Part shown: in pieces, positions 17,602 to 26,901 of the stretch
Position numbering within the stretch: the stretch's first letter is position 1
Layout: each line of letters opens with the position of its first letter
Assembly: GCA_026707665.1 (NCBI GenBank)
Contig: JAPOWK010000122.1
Coordinates: forward strand, 62,001-126,000
Origin: Chloroflexota bacterium
Lineage (GTDB): Bacteria > Chloroflexota > Anaerolineae > Aggregatilineales > Phototrophicaceae
Direction of reading: 5' to 3'
DNA length: 64,000 bases
Notes under the pieces: generated by a model
The model's database searches: none
Told to the model about the DNA's origin: nothing
What the model saw: only the letters and a program-made list of their open reading frames with translations
Translations under genes and position numbers: made by a program

Positions 17602-17759
17602 TTTTTTCACAGGATTGCCTTTGATTCGTACATAATCATATTCACTATTCATTTCGTGATTCCAGCGCCTGCCGATCACAGGATCCGGCTATATCAGTTC
17701 CGAAGTTGCTGCTAAAATTAATCCGTCTTTACGTGCCGCATAGATACCGAATTGCATTG

Positions 17760-18437
17760 ATGAAAAGCAAGCGCAAATCAGAAAGTTTCGCGCGTCTGCT
17801 CTATGGCATAATCGCGGGCTTGCTCATCGGCATCTCCGCTTTGACCATCTATATTGTTCAGGTTCAGCTGCGGGGACCAGACGCGGTCGATACTGGTCAC
17901 TTCAGTGTTGAAGGTAAACATACGTTTGACGGCGCGATTCGGATCGAGCCGCCAATCGACCTGCCAGAGTTCGCGCTCAGCAATCAATATGGCCAGCCCT
18001 TCAAGCTCAGCGACCTGCGAGGACGTTATATCCTGCTGACCTTTGGCTTTACGAACTGCCCCGACATCTGTCCATTGACGCTAGGTGACTTCCGACAGGT
18101 CAGACAATTGCTCGGCGTTCACGCCGACGAGGTCGCTTTCGTCTTCATAAGCGTCGATGGCCGCCGCGATTCGCCTTCCGTCTTGCGCCGCTATTTTGAA
18201 TTTCGCCAATTGGATGGCATCATCGCCTTGACCGGCAGCGAAGAGACGGTGCGAGCGATCGGGGCGCCCTTGGGGCTCTCATTTGAAGTCAGTGGTGAAG
18301 CTTCCGCCGACGCCTACGCAGTGAACCACACCGCCGGCTCTTTCTTGCTTGATGCCCGCGGACGCTGGATCATGCGTTACCAATTCGGACTGCCGCCCGA
18401 ACGGATCGCCGCTGAACTGCGCAAGCAATTGATGTAA
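17760..18437 (+). CDS. SCO1/SenC/PrrC family copper-binding protein
   Basis: Thioredoxin-fold protein that helps deliver copper to the CuA site of cytochrome c oxidase, or acts as a thiol-disulfide protein. The 225 residues have one N-terminal TM anchor (about 15-35). The metal ligands are complete: CPDIC (C100 and C104) and the histidine in VNHTAGSF (about H190). Start at ATG 17760 is preferred; an in-frame TTG at 17706 would sit at or before the possible -10 TAAAAT (17713-17718). No cytochrome oxidase genes lie nearby. Confidence 0.9.
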   Translation: MKSKRKSESFARLLYGIIAGLLIGISALTIYIVQVQLRGPDAVDTGHFSVEGKHTFDGAIRIEPPIDLPEFALSNQYGQPFKLSDLRGRYILLTFGFTNCPDICPLTLGDFRQVRQLLGVHADEVAFVFISVDGRRDSPSVLRRYFEFRQLDGIIALTGSEETVRAIGAPLGLSFEVSGEASADAYAVNHTAGSFLLDARGRWIMRYQFGLPPERIAAELRKQLM

Positions 18438-18450
18438 TTGGACGCGATCG

Positions 18451-19641
18451 TCAACGATTGATGTAGGTTCGCGGTACGCGTGGCGCGATTGATGTGACGA
18501 CCTCGTAACTGTTGCTGTGGATCCAGGTCGCGATTTCGTCCGCGCTGATGCTGTCGTCGCCCTGACGTCCCATGAGCACGACTTCATCGCCGACGGCGAC
18601 ATCGCGGATATGGCTGACGTTGATCGTGATCTTCTCCATGCTGACCCGTCCCGCCAAAGGCGCCCGCTGTCCCTGAATCAGCACTTCGCGCCAGCTGTAG
18701 GGCGTGCGGCGCAAACCATCGGCGTAGCCGACCGGCGCCACGGCAATCGTCTCCCGGCCGCGCGTCCGATAAGCCCTGCCATATCCCACCGGCGAATCTG
18801 GCGGCAGCGTCTTCACCTGCGCGATCTGTGTCCTCCAAGACATCACAGGCCGGATCTGCTGGGCGAAGGCGCTATTTGGCATCGGCTCCAGCCCATAGAG
18901 CAGCAGCCCGGGTCTGATGACATTGAAGTAGCTGTCGTCCCCATTGAGCAAGGCTGCGGAATTGGCGGCGTGAATGTACTTGACGCCAACCCCGGCGCGG
19001 CGCAACTGGGACTGAACGCGATTGAAAGTCTTCAGCTGCTCTCGCATGTAGGCGGGGTCATCATCGGCGGTGGCAAAATGCGTGTAGACGCCTTCGAGAT
19101 CAATCCCGGACGTGTCCTGCAATTGCCGGCATAGGGCATTTGTCACCGGTGGCAGGACACCGAGCCGACCCATGCCGGTATCGACTTTGACATGGACTTT
19201 GAGCATCAGGCCCGCGTTGGCCGTCGCTGAAATGCAGCGCGCGGCGCAAGCCTCGTCGAAGACCGTTACGCTGAGGCCGTGCGCAATCGCCGTTGGAATC
19301 GCTTCCGCCGGCACATAGCTCAACAACAGTATCGGCGCGTCAATATGCGCCTCGCGCAATTCCAGCGCCTCGGCCATGTTGGCGACCGCCAGCAAATCAG
19401 CGCCGTTTTGCAGCGCCGCGCGCGCCACCTCGGCAGCGCCGTGACCATAGGCGTCCGCTTTCAACACCGCCATCAGCGCCACGTGACCGCCAACTCGCGC
19501 CTTGATCCAGCGTATATTGGATGCCAGCGCGCCCAGATCAATTGTTACGCAGCTGGGATAGGCCGCCGCTCGTCCATTTGCGAGCCGCTCTGTCATCGGC
19601 GGACGCGTGTAAGCCAGTGCTAATCCGGGACCATTGTCCAC
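18451..19641 (-). CDS. alr: Alanine racemase
   Basis: PLP enzyme interconverting L- and D-alanine for peptidoglycan. The PLP lysine is in AVLKADAYGHG (K61 of 396), followed by the family signatures HVKVDTGMGRLG and ANSAALL, and the tyrosine region PVGYGRAYRT of the C-terminal beta domain. Length is typical. The start is unsure: GTG 19641 gives 396 residues, while ATG 19596 gives 381 and begins closer to the conserved domain. A possible extended -10 lies at 19701-19709. It is convergent with the Sco1-like gene. Confidence 0.95.
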   Translation of the reverse strand: MDNGPGLALAYTRPPMTERLANGRAAAYPSCVTIDLGALASNIRWIKARVGGHVALMAVLKADAYGHGAAEVARAALQNGADLLAVANMAEALELREAHIDAPILLLSYVPAEAIPTAIAHGLSVTVFDEACAARCISATANAGLMLKVHVKVDTGMGRLGVLPPVTNALCRQLQDTSGIDLEGVYTHFATADDDPAYMREQLKTFNRVQSQLRRAGVGVKYIHAANSAALLNGDDSYFNVIRPGLLLYGLEPMPNSAFAQQIRPVMSWRTQIAQVKTLPPDSPVGYGRAYRTRGRETIAVAPVGYADGLRRTPYSWREVLIQGQRAPLAGRVSMEKITINVSHIRDVAVGDEVVLMGRQGDDSISADEIATWIHSNSYEVVTSIAPRVPRTYINR

Positions 19642-19700
19642 ATTCTGCCTGCCTGCTCTGCATGCGCATCAACAATTAGCGAGCGCGACGTCACGCTGGC

Positions 19701-19709
19701 AGTATAGCA
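19701..19709 (-). promoter_or_regulatory. Possible extended -10 promoter for alr
   Basis: On the - strand TGCTATACT, an extended -10 form, lies 60 bases before the GTG start. No -35 was recognised. Confidence 0.4.
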
Positions 19710-19913
19710 GGCGCCGTGAATGGCTGCCCCGAAATCCGGCAGATGTTGCGCAGCGCCAATGTCCACGCGGCAAAGAAGGTTTCGCTTGTCCATGTGTTAT
19801 GATATGTGCGGTCTAGAGCGCTCGCGAAGGGCACAAAAGAAAAGAGCCAACGCACCCGTGACAACGCCGATCCGGTACAGCCAGGCGACGCCGCCATCCC
19901 AATAGGAATAGCC

Positions 19914-21029
19914 ATGAGTTTCGATTTTGAGGTTGTCGCCCAGGACGGCCGGGCGCGAGCGGGAATCCTCCACACCCCGCACGGCGACATTCCCACGCCG
20001 GTATTCGCGCCGGTTGGCACCTGTGGAACTGTCAAAGCCGTACCACCGCGAGACCTGCGCGCCCTTGATATCCATCTTATCCTCGCCAATACCTACCACC
20101 TGTACTTAAGACCCGGCGATGAGCTGGTGCGGGATATGGGTGGCTTGCGCCGATTCATGAATTGGAACGGTCCCATCTTGACCGATTCGGGTGGCTTTCA
20201 GGTGTTTAGCTTGAGCGAGATCAACGAGATTGACGACGACGGCGTCACATTTCGCAGTCATCTGGACGGAAGCATGAAGCGGCTGGACCCGGCGATCTCG
20301 ATGACAATCCAGCAGCATCTGGGCGCCGACATTATCATGGCCTTTGATCAGTGCCCGCCACCCGATGATCGGGCCGAAGTCAGCGCCGCGGTGGAGCGCA
20401 GTCATCGCTGGCTGAGGCAATGCCGGGAGGCGCATCCAGACGATGGCGAGCAAGCCCTGTTTGGAATCGTACAAGGCGGCGTATTTCCCGATCTCAGAGA
20501 AAAATCTGCCCGATTTGTATCGGACATGGACCTGAAAGGCATCGCAATCGGCGGGCTTGCCGTTGGCGAAACCAAAGCGGAAATGGCGGCAACGCTGGAT
20601 CATACCCTGCCCTGCCTGCCGGACAGCCGGCCGCGCTATCTGATGGGCGTAGGCGAGCCCGATGACCTGGTTGAAGGCATTCTGCGTGGGGTGGATATTT
20701 TTGATTGCGTGATCCCGACGCGGCTCGCTCGGCATGGCGCCGCCTTCACACACGACGGTCGGATCAATTTGCGAAACGCCCGCTTCAAGCGCGACGAAGC
20801 GCCGATTGATACGCATCTCGACAACTACGCCAGCCAGTTTTCGCGCGCCTACCTGAGGCATCTCGTGGTGGCGAAAGAATTGCTGGCCTATTATCTGCTC
20901 AGCCTCCACAACATCGATTTTCTCGCGCGCCATGTGGAGAATATGCGCCGCGCCATCATTGACGGCAACTTGAATCAATACGCCGGGCAATTCTTGAGTC
21001 GCTTCATGCGCCGTAATTCGACTCCTTAG
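19914..21029 (+). CDS. tgt: tRNA-guanine transglycosylase (queuine tRNA-ribosyltransferase)
   Basis: Exchanges guanine 34 of Asp, Asn, His and Tyr tRNAs for preQ1. The 371 residues carry TDSGGFQVFSL (base-binding and acid/base aspartate), GGLAVGE, and GVDIFDCVIPTR with the nucleophilic aspartate. The start at 19914 is supported by AGGAA six bases upstream. The zinc site is abnormal: where the family has CxCxxC (C302, C304, C307 in E. coli numbering), this protein reads LDNYAS, giving L302, N304 and S307. The fourth ligand, histidine 332 in LHNIDF, is kept. Flanking sequence (INLRNARFKRDEAP before, FSRAYLRHL after) is well conserved, so the loss is specific. No other queuosine genes are in the window. 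Confidence 0.95.
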   Translation: MSFDFEVVAQDGRARAGILHTPHGDIPTPVFAPVGTCGTVKAVPPRDLRALDIHLILANTYHLYLRPGDELVRDMGGLRRFMNWNGPILTDSGGFQVFSLSEINEIDDDGVTFRSHLDGSMKRLDPAISMTIQQHLGADIIMAFDQCPPPDDRAEVSAAVERSHRWLRQCREAHPDDGEQALFGIVQGGVFPDLREKSARFVSDMDLKGIAIGGLAVGETKAEMAATLDHTLPCLPDSRPRYLMGVGEPDDLVEGILRGVDIFDCVIPTRLARHGAAFTHDGRINLRNARFKRDEAPIDTHLDNYASQFSRAYLRHLVVAKELLAYYLLSLHNIDFLARHVENMRRAIIDGNLNQYAGQFLSRFMRRNSTP

Positions 21030-21171
21030 CACGTGAAGGCAGGGTTGGCAACGCCCGTATTACATCTACAATCTTCGCCTTCGTTACAAGGTCCGAGGCG
21101 CCCACCACTAAATATGCCTTAGCCTTGCGCGAGCATGCGCGTCTATACAACAGCGAGCGATGCCTTCCAGC

Positions 21172-22035
21172 TCATCCGCATTCGTTCAGGACGACATTGG
21201 CGAATAAATCGTCTTCGTCCACGCGATCGTGCTCCGGCGCCGGATAAACGCGCGTAAAGCCCTGCTTGCGATACAGGACGCGCCGCAGCAATCGGGACGT
21301 CCGCGGAATCCGTCCGCCTCCCTGGCTGGCGTGGCAGCGGCTCGCCTTCTCCCAAATGTCAAGATAAGCGGCGATCGGTATGCGGGCATGAACGGGCTCG
21401 ATATGGTTCAGTGACTTCAGGGTATCGACATCCTGGTTGATGCCCATTCGGCGCGGGTCCTGCCCCTTAAGCCGCGCCGTCCAGATGCGCATCCGCAGCG
21501 AGATTTTGGGATACGCGGCGTAGTACAGACGCTGCGGCGCAAACGACTTTGAGTGTTCAGCTTCGCCTCGCAAACAATCGAATGCGCGTGCCGTCGCCCG
21601 CTGAATCGCGATGTGGTCCGGATGACCATAGCCACCATATCGATTAAAGGTGATGACGACCTGGGGCTTGACTCGCCTCATGACATCCAGGACATCGGCG
21701 ACGACAGGCTCCGGCTGATGCTGCCAGCGGTAAGCCAGGCATTCCGGATGGCGCGCTGTTTCACTGCCGGGCATGCCGCTATCGCGATATCCCAACATGA
21801 AGACGTCCTTGAATTCCAGGTATTGCCGCGCGCATGCCAGTTCACTGAGGCGTAATTCAGCCACCGTCGCGTACTTCCCGCGCAATTGTTCGGGAACATG
21901 ACCGACATCGCCATTGGTTGCGCAGATCAAGTAGACCTCGACACCATCGTCAATCCACTTTGGGATGGCGGCGCCCAAGCCGAAACTTTCATCGTCCGGA
22001 TGCGCATAGCTGATCAGCAGGCGGCGCTTTTCCAT
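21172..22035 (-). CDS. PIG-L/LmbE family deacetylase
   Basis: Zinc-dependent N-acetyl (amino) sugar deacetylase fold of 287 residues. The metal motif AHPDDE occurs at residues 11-16 and the third ligand in GYGHPDHI in the middle. Relatives include MshB, BshB and Mca, which act on mycothiol or bacillithiol precursors and conjugates. The length and the NRYGGYGHPDH block resemble the MshB/Mca group. No other low-molecular-weight thiol genes lie nearby, so substrate is not assigned. TATAAT at 22077-22082 probably drives it. Confidence 0.9.
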   Translation of the reverse strand: MEKRRLLISYAHPDDESFGLGAAIPKWIDDGVEVYLICATNGDVGHVPEQLRGKYATVAELRLSELACARQYLEFKDVFMLGYRDSGMPGSETARHPECLAYRWQHQPEPVVADVLDVMRRVKPQVVITFNRYGGYGHPDHIAIQRATARAFDCLRGEAEHSKSFAPQRLYYAAYPKISLRMRIWTARLKGQDPRRMGINQDVDTLKSLNHIEPVHARIPIAAYLDIWEKASRCHASQGGGRIPRTSRLLRRVLYRKQGFTRVYPAPEHDRVDEDDLFANVVLNECG

Positions 22036-22076
22036 TCAATATCCGAATTACGCAAAGGCTAAGATACGATTCTCCT

Positions 22077-22105
22077 ATTATACTGATTGCGTACTGTCGA
22101 AGTCA
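22077..22105 (-). promoter_or_regulatory. Probable promoter for the PIG-L deacetylase gene
   Basis: On the - strand TATAAT at 22077-22082, 42 bases before the ATG; the region 17 bases further up reads TGACTT (22100-22105), a modest -35. Confidence 0.4.
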
Positions 22106-22162
22106 GCGGCATCTGCTTATACTCCTGCCGCCAATCAATCCGGAGTGAGGAAACCAGAATTG

Positions 22163-23404
22163 ATGCGTCAAATGTCATTTTCGACTGGGGCTTGTATATG
22201 CGTAATCTTGATCAGTCTGATGCTACGGCCGCTCGCCAGCGCCGGGCAACAAGAGCCCACGTCGCCTACGGCCGCGTCAAACTTGAGCCCGACCGCCACT
22301 GCCACGCCCGACGCTTCACTGAAAGGACCGCGACTGATTGCTACGGTCGTGTCTGATATCTATGCGCCCCAGCATGTTGAAGATGTGGGTCCCGCAAGCT
22401 ACCCGAGCGGCATAAATCCGCTGACTGGCCTGCCCTATCCGAGCGAAGAGGCGCGCATGCGGCGCAATCTCATCGTCAAGGTTTCCAACTGGCCGCCCAG
22501 GGTTCGCCCGCAGCACGCCATTAACCAGGCCGATCTCGTCTATGAAATGGAATCGGAAGGCGGCGTCACGCGATTCGCCGCGATTTTCCGCAGCAAGGCC
22601 CCGGAAAAAGTCGGGTCTGTGCGCAGCGCGCGCCTTGTCGACATGGAACTGCTAAACATGTACGCCGCCTTGCTCGCCTATTCCGGTACCAGTGGACCGG
22701 TGCGAGAAATTTACCGAGCGCGCGTCAACCGGCGCCTGCTGCTCTCGCCATCGCTGGGAGACAATTGCGAAGAAGCAGGCTTCTGCCGCGATGAATCGGT
22801 GCGTGACCGCGGATACGAACACACGCTCTTCGGTGATACGCGGCAAATGTGGCAAACGGCCAGCCGGCGCGACGTCAATATTGGGTTTCGCGCCATTGGT
22901 TTCGCCTTCGATTTGCAGCCGGATGCAGGCGGGCGCGATGTCAAGGACGTCTATATAAATTGGTACAACCGGACTTACACGCGCTGGCAATACGAGGAGG
23001 ACAGCCGGCGGTACCTGCGCTATTCCGACGGCGCCCCCCATTATGACGCGACGGATGACACGCAGCTCTGGGCGGACAATTTGGTCATGCTTCAGGTCGC
23101 GCATAATCGGCGTCCCGATCTCTTTGAGGCGGGCGCCATCAACGAATCTTATGAGGTTGCCCTCTGGGGGCACGGTCCCGCCTACGTCATGCGAGAAGGA
23201 CAGCTTTACCGGGGATCCTGGAGCCGCCTGACCCACAATCGAGGCGGCGCTCTTTCCTTGATCCATGCCGACGGCACGCCGATTGTGCTGAAGCCGGGGC
23301 GTACGTGGGTCACCGTCATGCGTTCTCTCGATGCAGTCGAAGTGAGCGATATTCGAGCCGATATGAGGGCTGCTGCAAACGCAAAAGCCCAAGCGGAAGA
23401 ATGA
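22163..23404 (+). CDS. DUF3048 domain exported protein
   Basis: 413 residues with an N-terminal signal-like hydrophobic segment ending at LASAG, then a Thr/Pro/Ala linker (SPTATATPDAS). The globular part has the DUF3048 pattern: NPLTGLPYPSEEARMRRNLIVKVSNWPPRVRPQHAINQADLVYE is followed by EGGVTRFAAIF and VGSVRSAR. The C-terminal half with TWVTVM near the end matches the DUF3048 C-terminal domain. B. subtilis YerB is a relative; the biochemical role is unknown. Start at ATG 22163 is favoured because GAGG lies about ten bases upstream, inside the alternative GTG-initiated frame at 22145. Confidence 0.88.
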   Translation: MRQMSFSTGACICVILISLMLRPLASAGQQEPTSPTAASNLSPTATATPDASLKGPRLIATVVSDIYAPQHVEDVGPASYPSGINPLTGLPYPSEEARMRRNLIVKVSNWPPRVRPQHAINQADLVYEMESEGGVTRFAAIFRSKAPEKVGSVRSARLVDMELLNMYAALLAYSGTSGPVREIYRARVNRRLLLSPSLGDNCEEAGFCRDESVRDRGYEHTLFGDTRQMWQTASRRDVNIGFRAIGFAFDLQPDAGGRDVKDVYINWYNRTYTRWQYEEDSRRYLRYSDGAPHYDATDDTQLWADNLVMLQVAHNRRPDLFEAGAINESYEVALWGHGPAYVMREGQLYRGSWSRLTHNRGGALSLIHADGTPIVLKPGRTWVTVMRSLDAVEVSDIRADMRAAANAKAQAEE

Positions 23405-23478
23405 GATGCTGTTGACCTTCACGCGGCAGCGGCATACCATGAACTTGGCACCACACGGTTAAGGGCGAAGGCAGGCTG

Positions 23479-24582
23479 TTGCGGCGCGTCACACGAGGAT
23501 GCTTTGTCCTGGGCATTTTTCTGGCAATCCTGGCGATTGGATTGCTGGCGGCGTTATTGTTCGCTGCCGACGGTCAAATCTATGAGAAGGCGCGGATGGC
23601 CATTCTGCGCGTCCAGCTGAGCAATCGAACGTCAGAATTGAACGCGCCGGCTGGCAGCGTGGTGAAGCCGGTCCGATTTCATATTCCGGCAGGAGCCGGC
23701 GCCAGCGCCATTGCCAAGGCGCTCGCCGACGCCGATCTCATTCGAGACGCCGACCTGTTTCTGGATTACGCACGCCTGGAAGGCTACGACCGGCGATTCG
23801 AAGCGGGCGTCTACTTCCTCAATCAAACGCAATCGATTCGACAAATCGCAGAAATCTTGACGGACTCCAGCAAGAGCTTCATCGCCTTCCGCACACCGGA
23901 AGGGGCGCGCCTTGAAGAACTGGCGGATCTGATCGACCGAAACGGACTTTTCGGATTTCATGGCGCTGATTTCCTGCCCCTGGTTGATGAAGGAGCGCCG
24001 CTCCCCGAGGAATTCGCCGACTGGGCCGATATCCCGCCCGGCGCGTCGCTGGAAGGCTTCATGTTCCCCGATACCTATCAGCTGCCACCGGATGTATCGG
24101 CAGCAGGCTTGCGCGATTTGTTGTTGCGCGCGTTTCAAGATCGCGTCGGCGATGACTTGCGCGAAGCCGCGCTGGCGCAGAATCTCACACTGCACCAGGC
24201 CGTCACCCTGGGGTCCATCATCGAGCGGGAAGCGGTCTGGCGCGACGAGCACCCCATGATCGCGAGCGTCTATCGCAACCGGCTGGACATCGGTATGAAG
24301 CTGGAAGCCGATCCCACGGTGCAATATGGCATTCAAGGGGCGCGCGGATCCTGGTGGCCGCAGATTACCCGCGCCGATTATTACGACGTTCAGTCACCTT
24401 ACAACACGTATCTGCATGAGGGCTTCCCGCCTGGTCCGATTGCAAGCCCCGGGCTGTCGGCGATTCACGCGGCCATTTTTCCGGCCGAGTCCGGCTTTTT
24501 CTACTTCCGCGCCGCCTGTGATAACTCGCATTACCACAATTTTGCCGTCACCTTTGCAGAGCACGTCGCCAATGGCTGCTGA
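23479..24582 (+). CDS. mltG: Endolytic transglycosylase MltG
   Basis: Membrane-anchored lytic transglycosylase that cuts nascent glycan strands and limits their length. The 367 residues have one N-terminal TM segment (about 8-30), a LysM-like region (FHIPAGAGASAIAKALADADLI), and the YceG/MltG core with the catalytic glutamate in GSIIEREA (E249). The C-terminal TYLHEGFPPGPIASPG is diagnostic. TTG start at 23479. Its end overlaps the following lipoprotein gene by 11 bases, so the two are coupled. Confidence 0.95.
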   Translation: MRRVTRGCFVLGIFLAILAIGLLAALLFAADGQIYEKARMAILRVQLSNRTSELNAPAGSVVKPVRFHIPAGAGASAIAKALADADLIRDADLFLDYARLEGYDRRFEAGVYFLNQTQSIRQIAEILTDSSKSFIAFRTPEGARLEELADLIDRNGLFGFHGADFLPLVDEGAPLPEEFADWADIPPGASLEGFMFPDTYQLPPDVSAAGLRDLLLRAFQDRVGDDLREAALAQNLTLHQAVTLGSIIEREAVWRDEHPMIASVYRNRLDIGMKLEADPTVQYGIQGARGSWWPQITRADYYDVQSPYNTYLHEGFPPGPIASPGLSAIHAAIFPAESGFFYFRAACDNSHYHNFAVTFAEHVANGC

Positions 24583-25354
24583 GCCGCGAACTTGCGATTG
24601 CCTTCGCGCGAAACCTTTCTTGCTTCTGCTGCTGGCACTTGTTCTGACATCCTGCGGCGCGTCAAATCCCGAGGCGCCGGGCAAGATCGCCTTGCTCGCG
24701 CCATTTGAAGGGCAATATCGCGAAATCGGCTACAACGCCCTCTACGCGGTTCGGCTGGCATTTGGCGACGCCGAGCCGCATGACGTTCAACTCCTGGCGG
24801 TTGACGATGGCGGAACGCCGGCATCCGCCCTCGCCCGTGTTAGGGCGCTAAATCTTGATCCGGCGGTCTTGGCGATCATCGCGCTGGGACCATACGCAAC
24901 CGACTCAGCGGCACAAAAGCCGAATGACAAGCCGCTAATCTTGATCGGCAATTGGGGCCAGGACCGCGCCGATGCGGATAGTCTCTTCGCCGCCAATGCG
25001 CAGCAGGCGATGGCGCGGGGAAGGGGTGACCTCCAGCTGCTCAACTTGGCGCGCGGGCTAGCGGATGACAGTGATTCGAAGGGCTTCGTCAGCAGTGGCG
25101 CTCCGCCAGATGAGGAGTTCCGCGAGCGTTACCTGAACAGCGCGCAATACACGCCAGCGCCCAACTGGCTGGCAACGCTGACATATGATATTGCAAGACT
25201 GACACTGGCGGCATTGGCGGGCGGCAAAGCGATCAGCACAATGGAATACCTCGGCCTCAACGGACTCATTCGTTTTGAAGATGGCTATTGGGTCGATGCC
25301 CCGCTCAACCGTTATCGCCTGGAGGGTGACCAGCTCACCCTGATCGTGGATTAA
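24572..25354 (+). CDS. Lipoprotein with a receptor-type periplasmic-binding fold
   Basis: 260 residues starting at ATG 24572 inside the end of mltG. A signal peptide ends in the lipobox LTSC followed by GASNPEAPGK. The rest reads like a type 1 periplasmic binding fold: KIALLAPFEGQYREIGYNALYAVRLAF is the typical first strand and helix of branched-chain amino acid binding proteins, and DVQLLAVDDGG follows. It is shorter than ordinary solute-binding proteins (about 380 residues), so it may be a reduced form or a LpoA-like regulator of wall synthesis. The coupling to mltG makes the second idea attractive but it is inference. It ends tail-to-tail, overlapping the next gene's stop. Confidence 0.75.
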   Translation: MAAEPRTCDCLRAKPFLLLLLALVLTSCGASNPEAPGKIALLAPFEGQYREIGYNALYAVRLAFGDAEPHDVQLLAVDDGGTPASALARVRALNLDPAVLAIIALGPYATDSAAQKPNDKPLILIGNWGQDRADADSLFAANAQQAMARGRGDLQLLNLARGLADDSDSKGFVSSGAPPDEEFRERYLNSAQYTPAPNWLATLTYDIARLTLAALAGGKAISTMEYLGLNGLIRFEDGYWVDAPLNRYRLEGDQLTLIVD

Positions 25355-26676
25355 AGCTCGCGTCCATCAATCACGCCATGAAACAGCGGGAGTGGATCGA
25401 CTGGGTCTGGGCTGTATTCGATCGCGTCATCCAATTCCGCCAGCGCCGCCTGTAAACTGGCCTCGTCATTGGCGTGAATCGTCATTAGCAGATCGCCGGC
25501 GGTCACGGCGTCGCCCACATTGCAATGCGCTTCCATGCCGACAGCATGATCAATTAAGTCATCCTTAGTCCGCCGGCCGGCGCCCAGCGTCAGCGTCGCC
25601 CAAGCGATTTGGTCGGCGCGGATGGCGGCGAGGCAGCCACTTTCGCGCGCATGCAAATTGTAGCGAAGTATCGCCTGCGGCAGCTTGCGCGGGTCCTCAA
25701 TCTGCGACACATCGCCACCTTGGGCCGCCACCATACGGCGAAGGTCCGCGAAGGCGGCGCCCGACTTCAAGACGCGATCGACTTCCGCCCGCGCTTCCTC
25801 CAGATTCGTCCAGCGCTCGCCCTGCCCGGCCAGGCGCAGCATGTGCGCGGCGACTTCGACACAGTGTTCATGAAAATCCGCTGGTCCTTCGCCCTGCAGT
25901 GTCCGGACCGCTTCCGCCACCTCCAGCGCATTGCCGACCGCCTCTCCAAGCGGTTGATTCACATCCGAAAGCAGCGCGACCATATCGCGCCCGGCGTCAA
26001 CGCCGATCTGCACCATCGTGGTCGCCAGCGCCCGCGCTTCTTCCAGCGTCTTCATGAAGGCGCCCCGCCCAAGTTTGACATCCAATACGATGCCGCTTGC
26101 CCCGGCCGCCAGTTTCTTGCTCATGATACTGCTGGCGATTAAGGACCCGTTTGCCACCGTGCCCGTGACATCTCGCAGCGCGTAGATTAGCCCATCGGCA
26201 GGCGCCAGCGACTGGCTCTGCCCAGCGATTACGATGCCGGCCTCGCGCGCGATCCGCCGAAACTCCGCCTGGGACAAATTGACATCGAATCCGCTGATCG
26301 ACTCCAGCTTGTCCAATGTGCCGCCGGTTGGTCCCAATCCGCGCCCGCTCATCTTGGCGATCGGCACACCAAAGGACGCCACCAAAGGCAGCACGACCAG
26401 GCTGGTCTTATCGCCGACGCCGCCCGATGAATGCTTGTCCACCGCATAATCGCAGATATCTGACAGATCGAGCATCTCGCCCGACTCTGCCATCGCCATC
26501 GTCAGATTCACCGTTTCGGCTCGGTTCATTCCTCGGAAGTAAATCGCCATGAGCAGCGCCGCCATTTGGTAGTCGGGGATATCTCCCGCTGTGTAGCCCC
26601 TGATGAAGAAACGGATCTCGCTCTCAGTCAGCGCATGGCCATCGCGCTTTCTCTCAATCACTTCGTCCATTGGCAT
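25351..26676 (-). CDS. pdp: Pyrimidine-nucleoside phosphorylase (thymidine phosphorylase family)
   Basis: Splits uridine or thymidine with phosphate into base and (deoxy)ribose 1-phosphate. The 441 residues begin MDEVIERKRDGHALTESEIRFF and contain the phosphate-site motif KHSSGGVGDKTSLV. The SGRGLGPTGGTLDKLESI signature of the family follows. The C-terminal domain has HCNVGDAVTAGD. Length and motifs are normal. ATG 26676 has GGGGAG ten bases upstream. It overlaps the lipoprotein gene stop-to-stop. Confidence 0.95.
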   Translation of the reverse strand: MPMDEVIERKRDGHALTESEIRFFIRGYTAGDIPDYQMAALLMAIYFRGMNRAETVNLTMAMAESGEMLDLSDICDYAVDKHSSGGVGDKTSLVVLPLVASFGVPIAKMSGRGLGPTGGTLDKLESISGFDVNLSQAEFRRIAREAGIVIAGQSQSLAPADGLIYALRDVTGTVANGSLIASSIMSKKLAAGASGIVLDVKLGRGAFMKTLEEARALATTMVQIGVDAGRDMVALLSDVNQPLGEAVGNALEVAEAVRTLQGEGPADFHEHCVEVAAHMLRLAGQGERWTNLEEARAEVDRVLKSGAAFADLRRMVAAQGGDVSQIEDPRKLPQAILRYNLHARESGCLAAIRADQIAWATLTLGAGRRTKDDLIDHAVGMEAHCNVGDAVTAGDLLMTIHANDEASLQAALAELDDAIEYSPDPVDPLPLFHGVIDGREL

Positions 26677-26901
26677 AAGAACTCAACTCCCCGCCGAACA
26701 TAGCATGACAGCGTTTCGACTTGCGCCCATACAGTATACGGCAAGTTCGATTGTAAATCAGATGTAAATGCTCGCCGGCCGCCCGGCAACGCAATTGACT
26801 AGCGGCGGAATGCTATGTAGGATTCAAGTATCGGCTCTGCCCAGTTTCCAGCGCCGGTAAAAATGTTTTCTAGAACTCAAGTAGTGGAGAAGGATCTTGT
26901 C

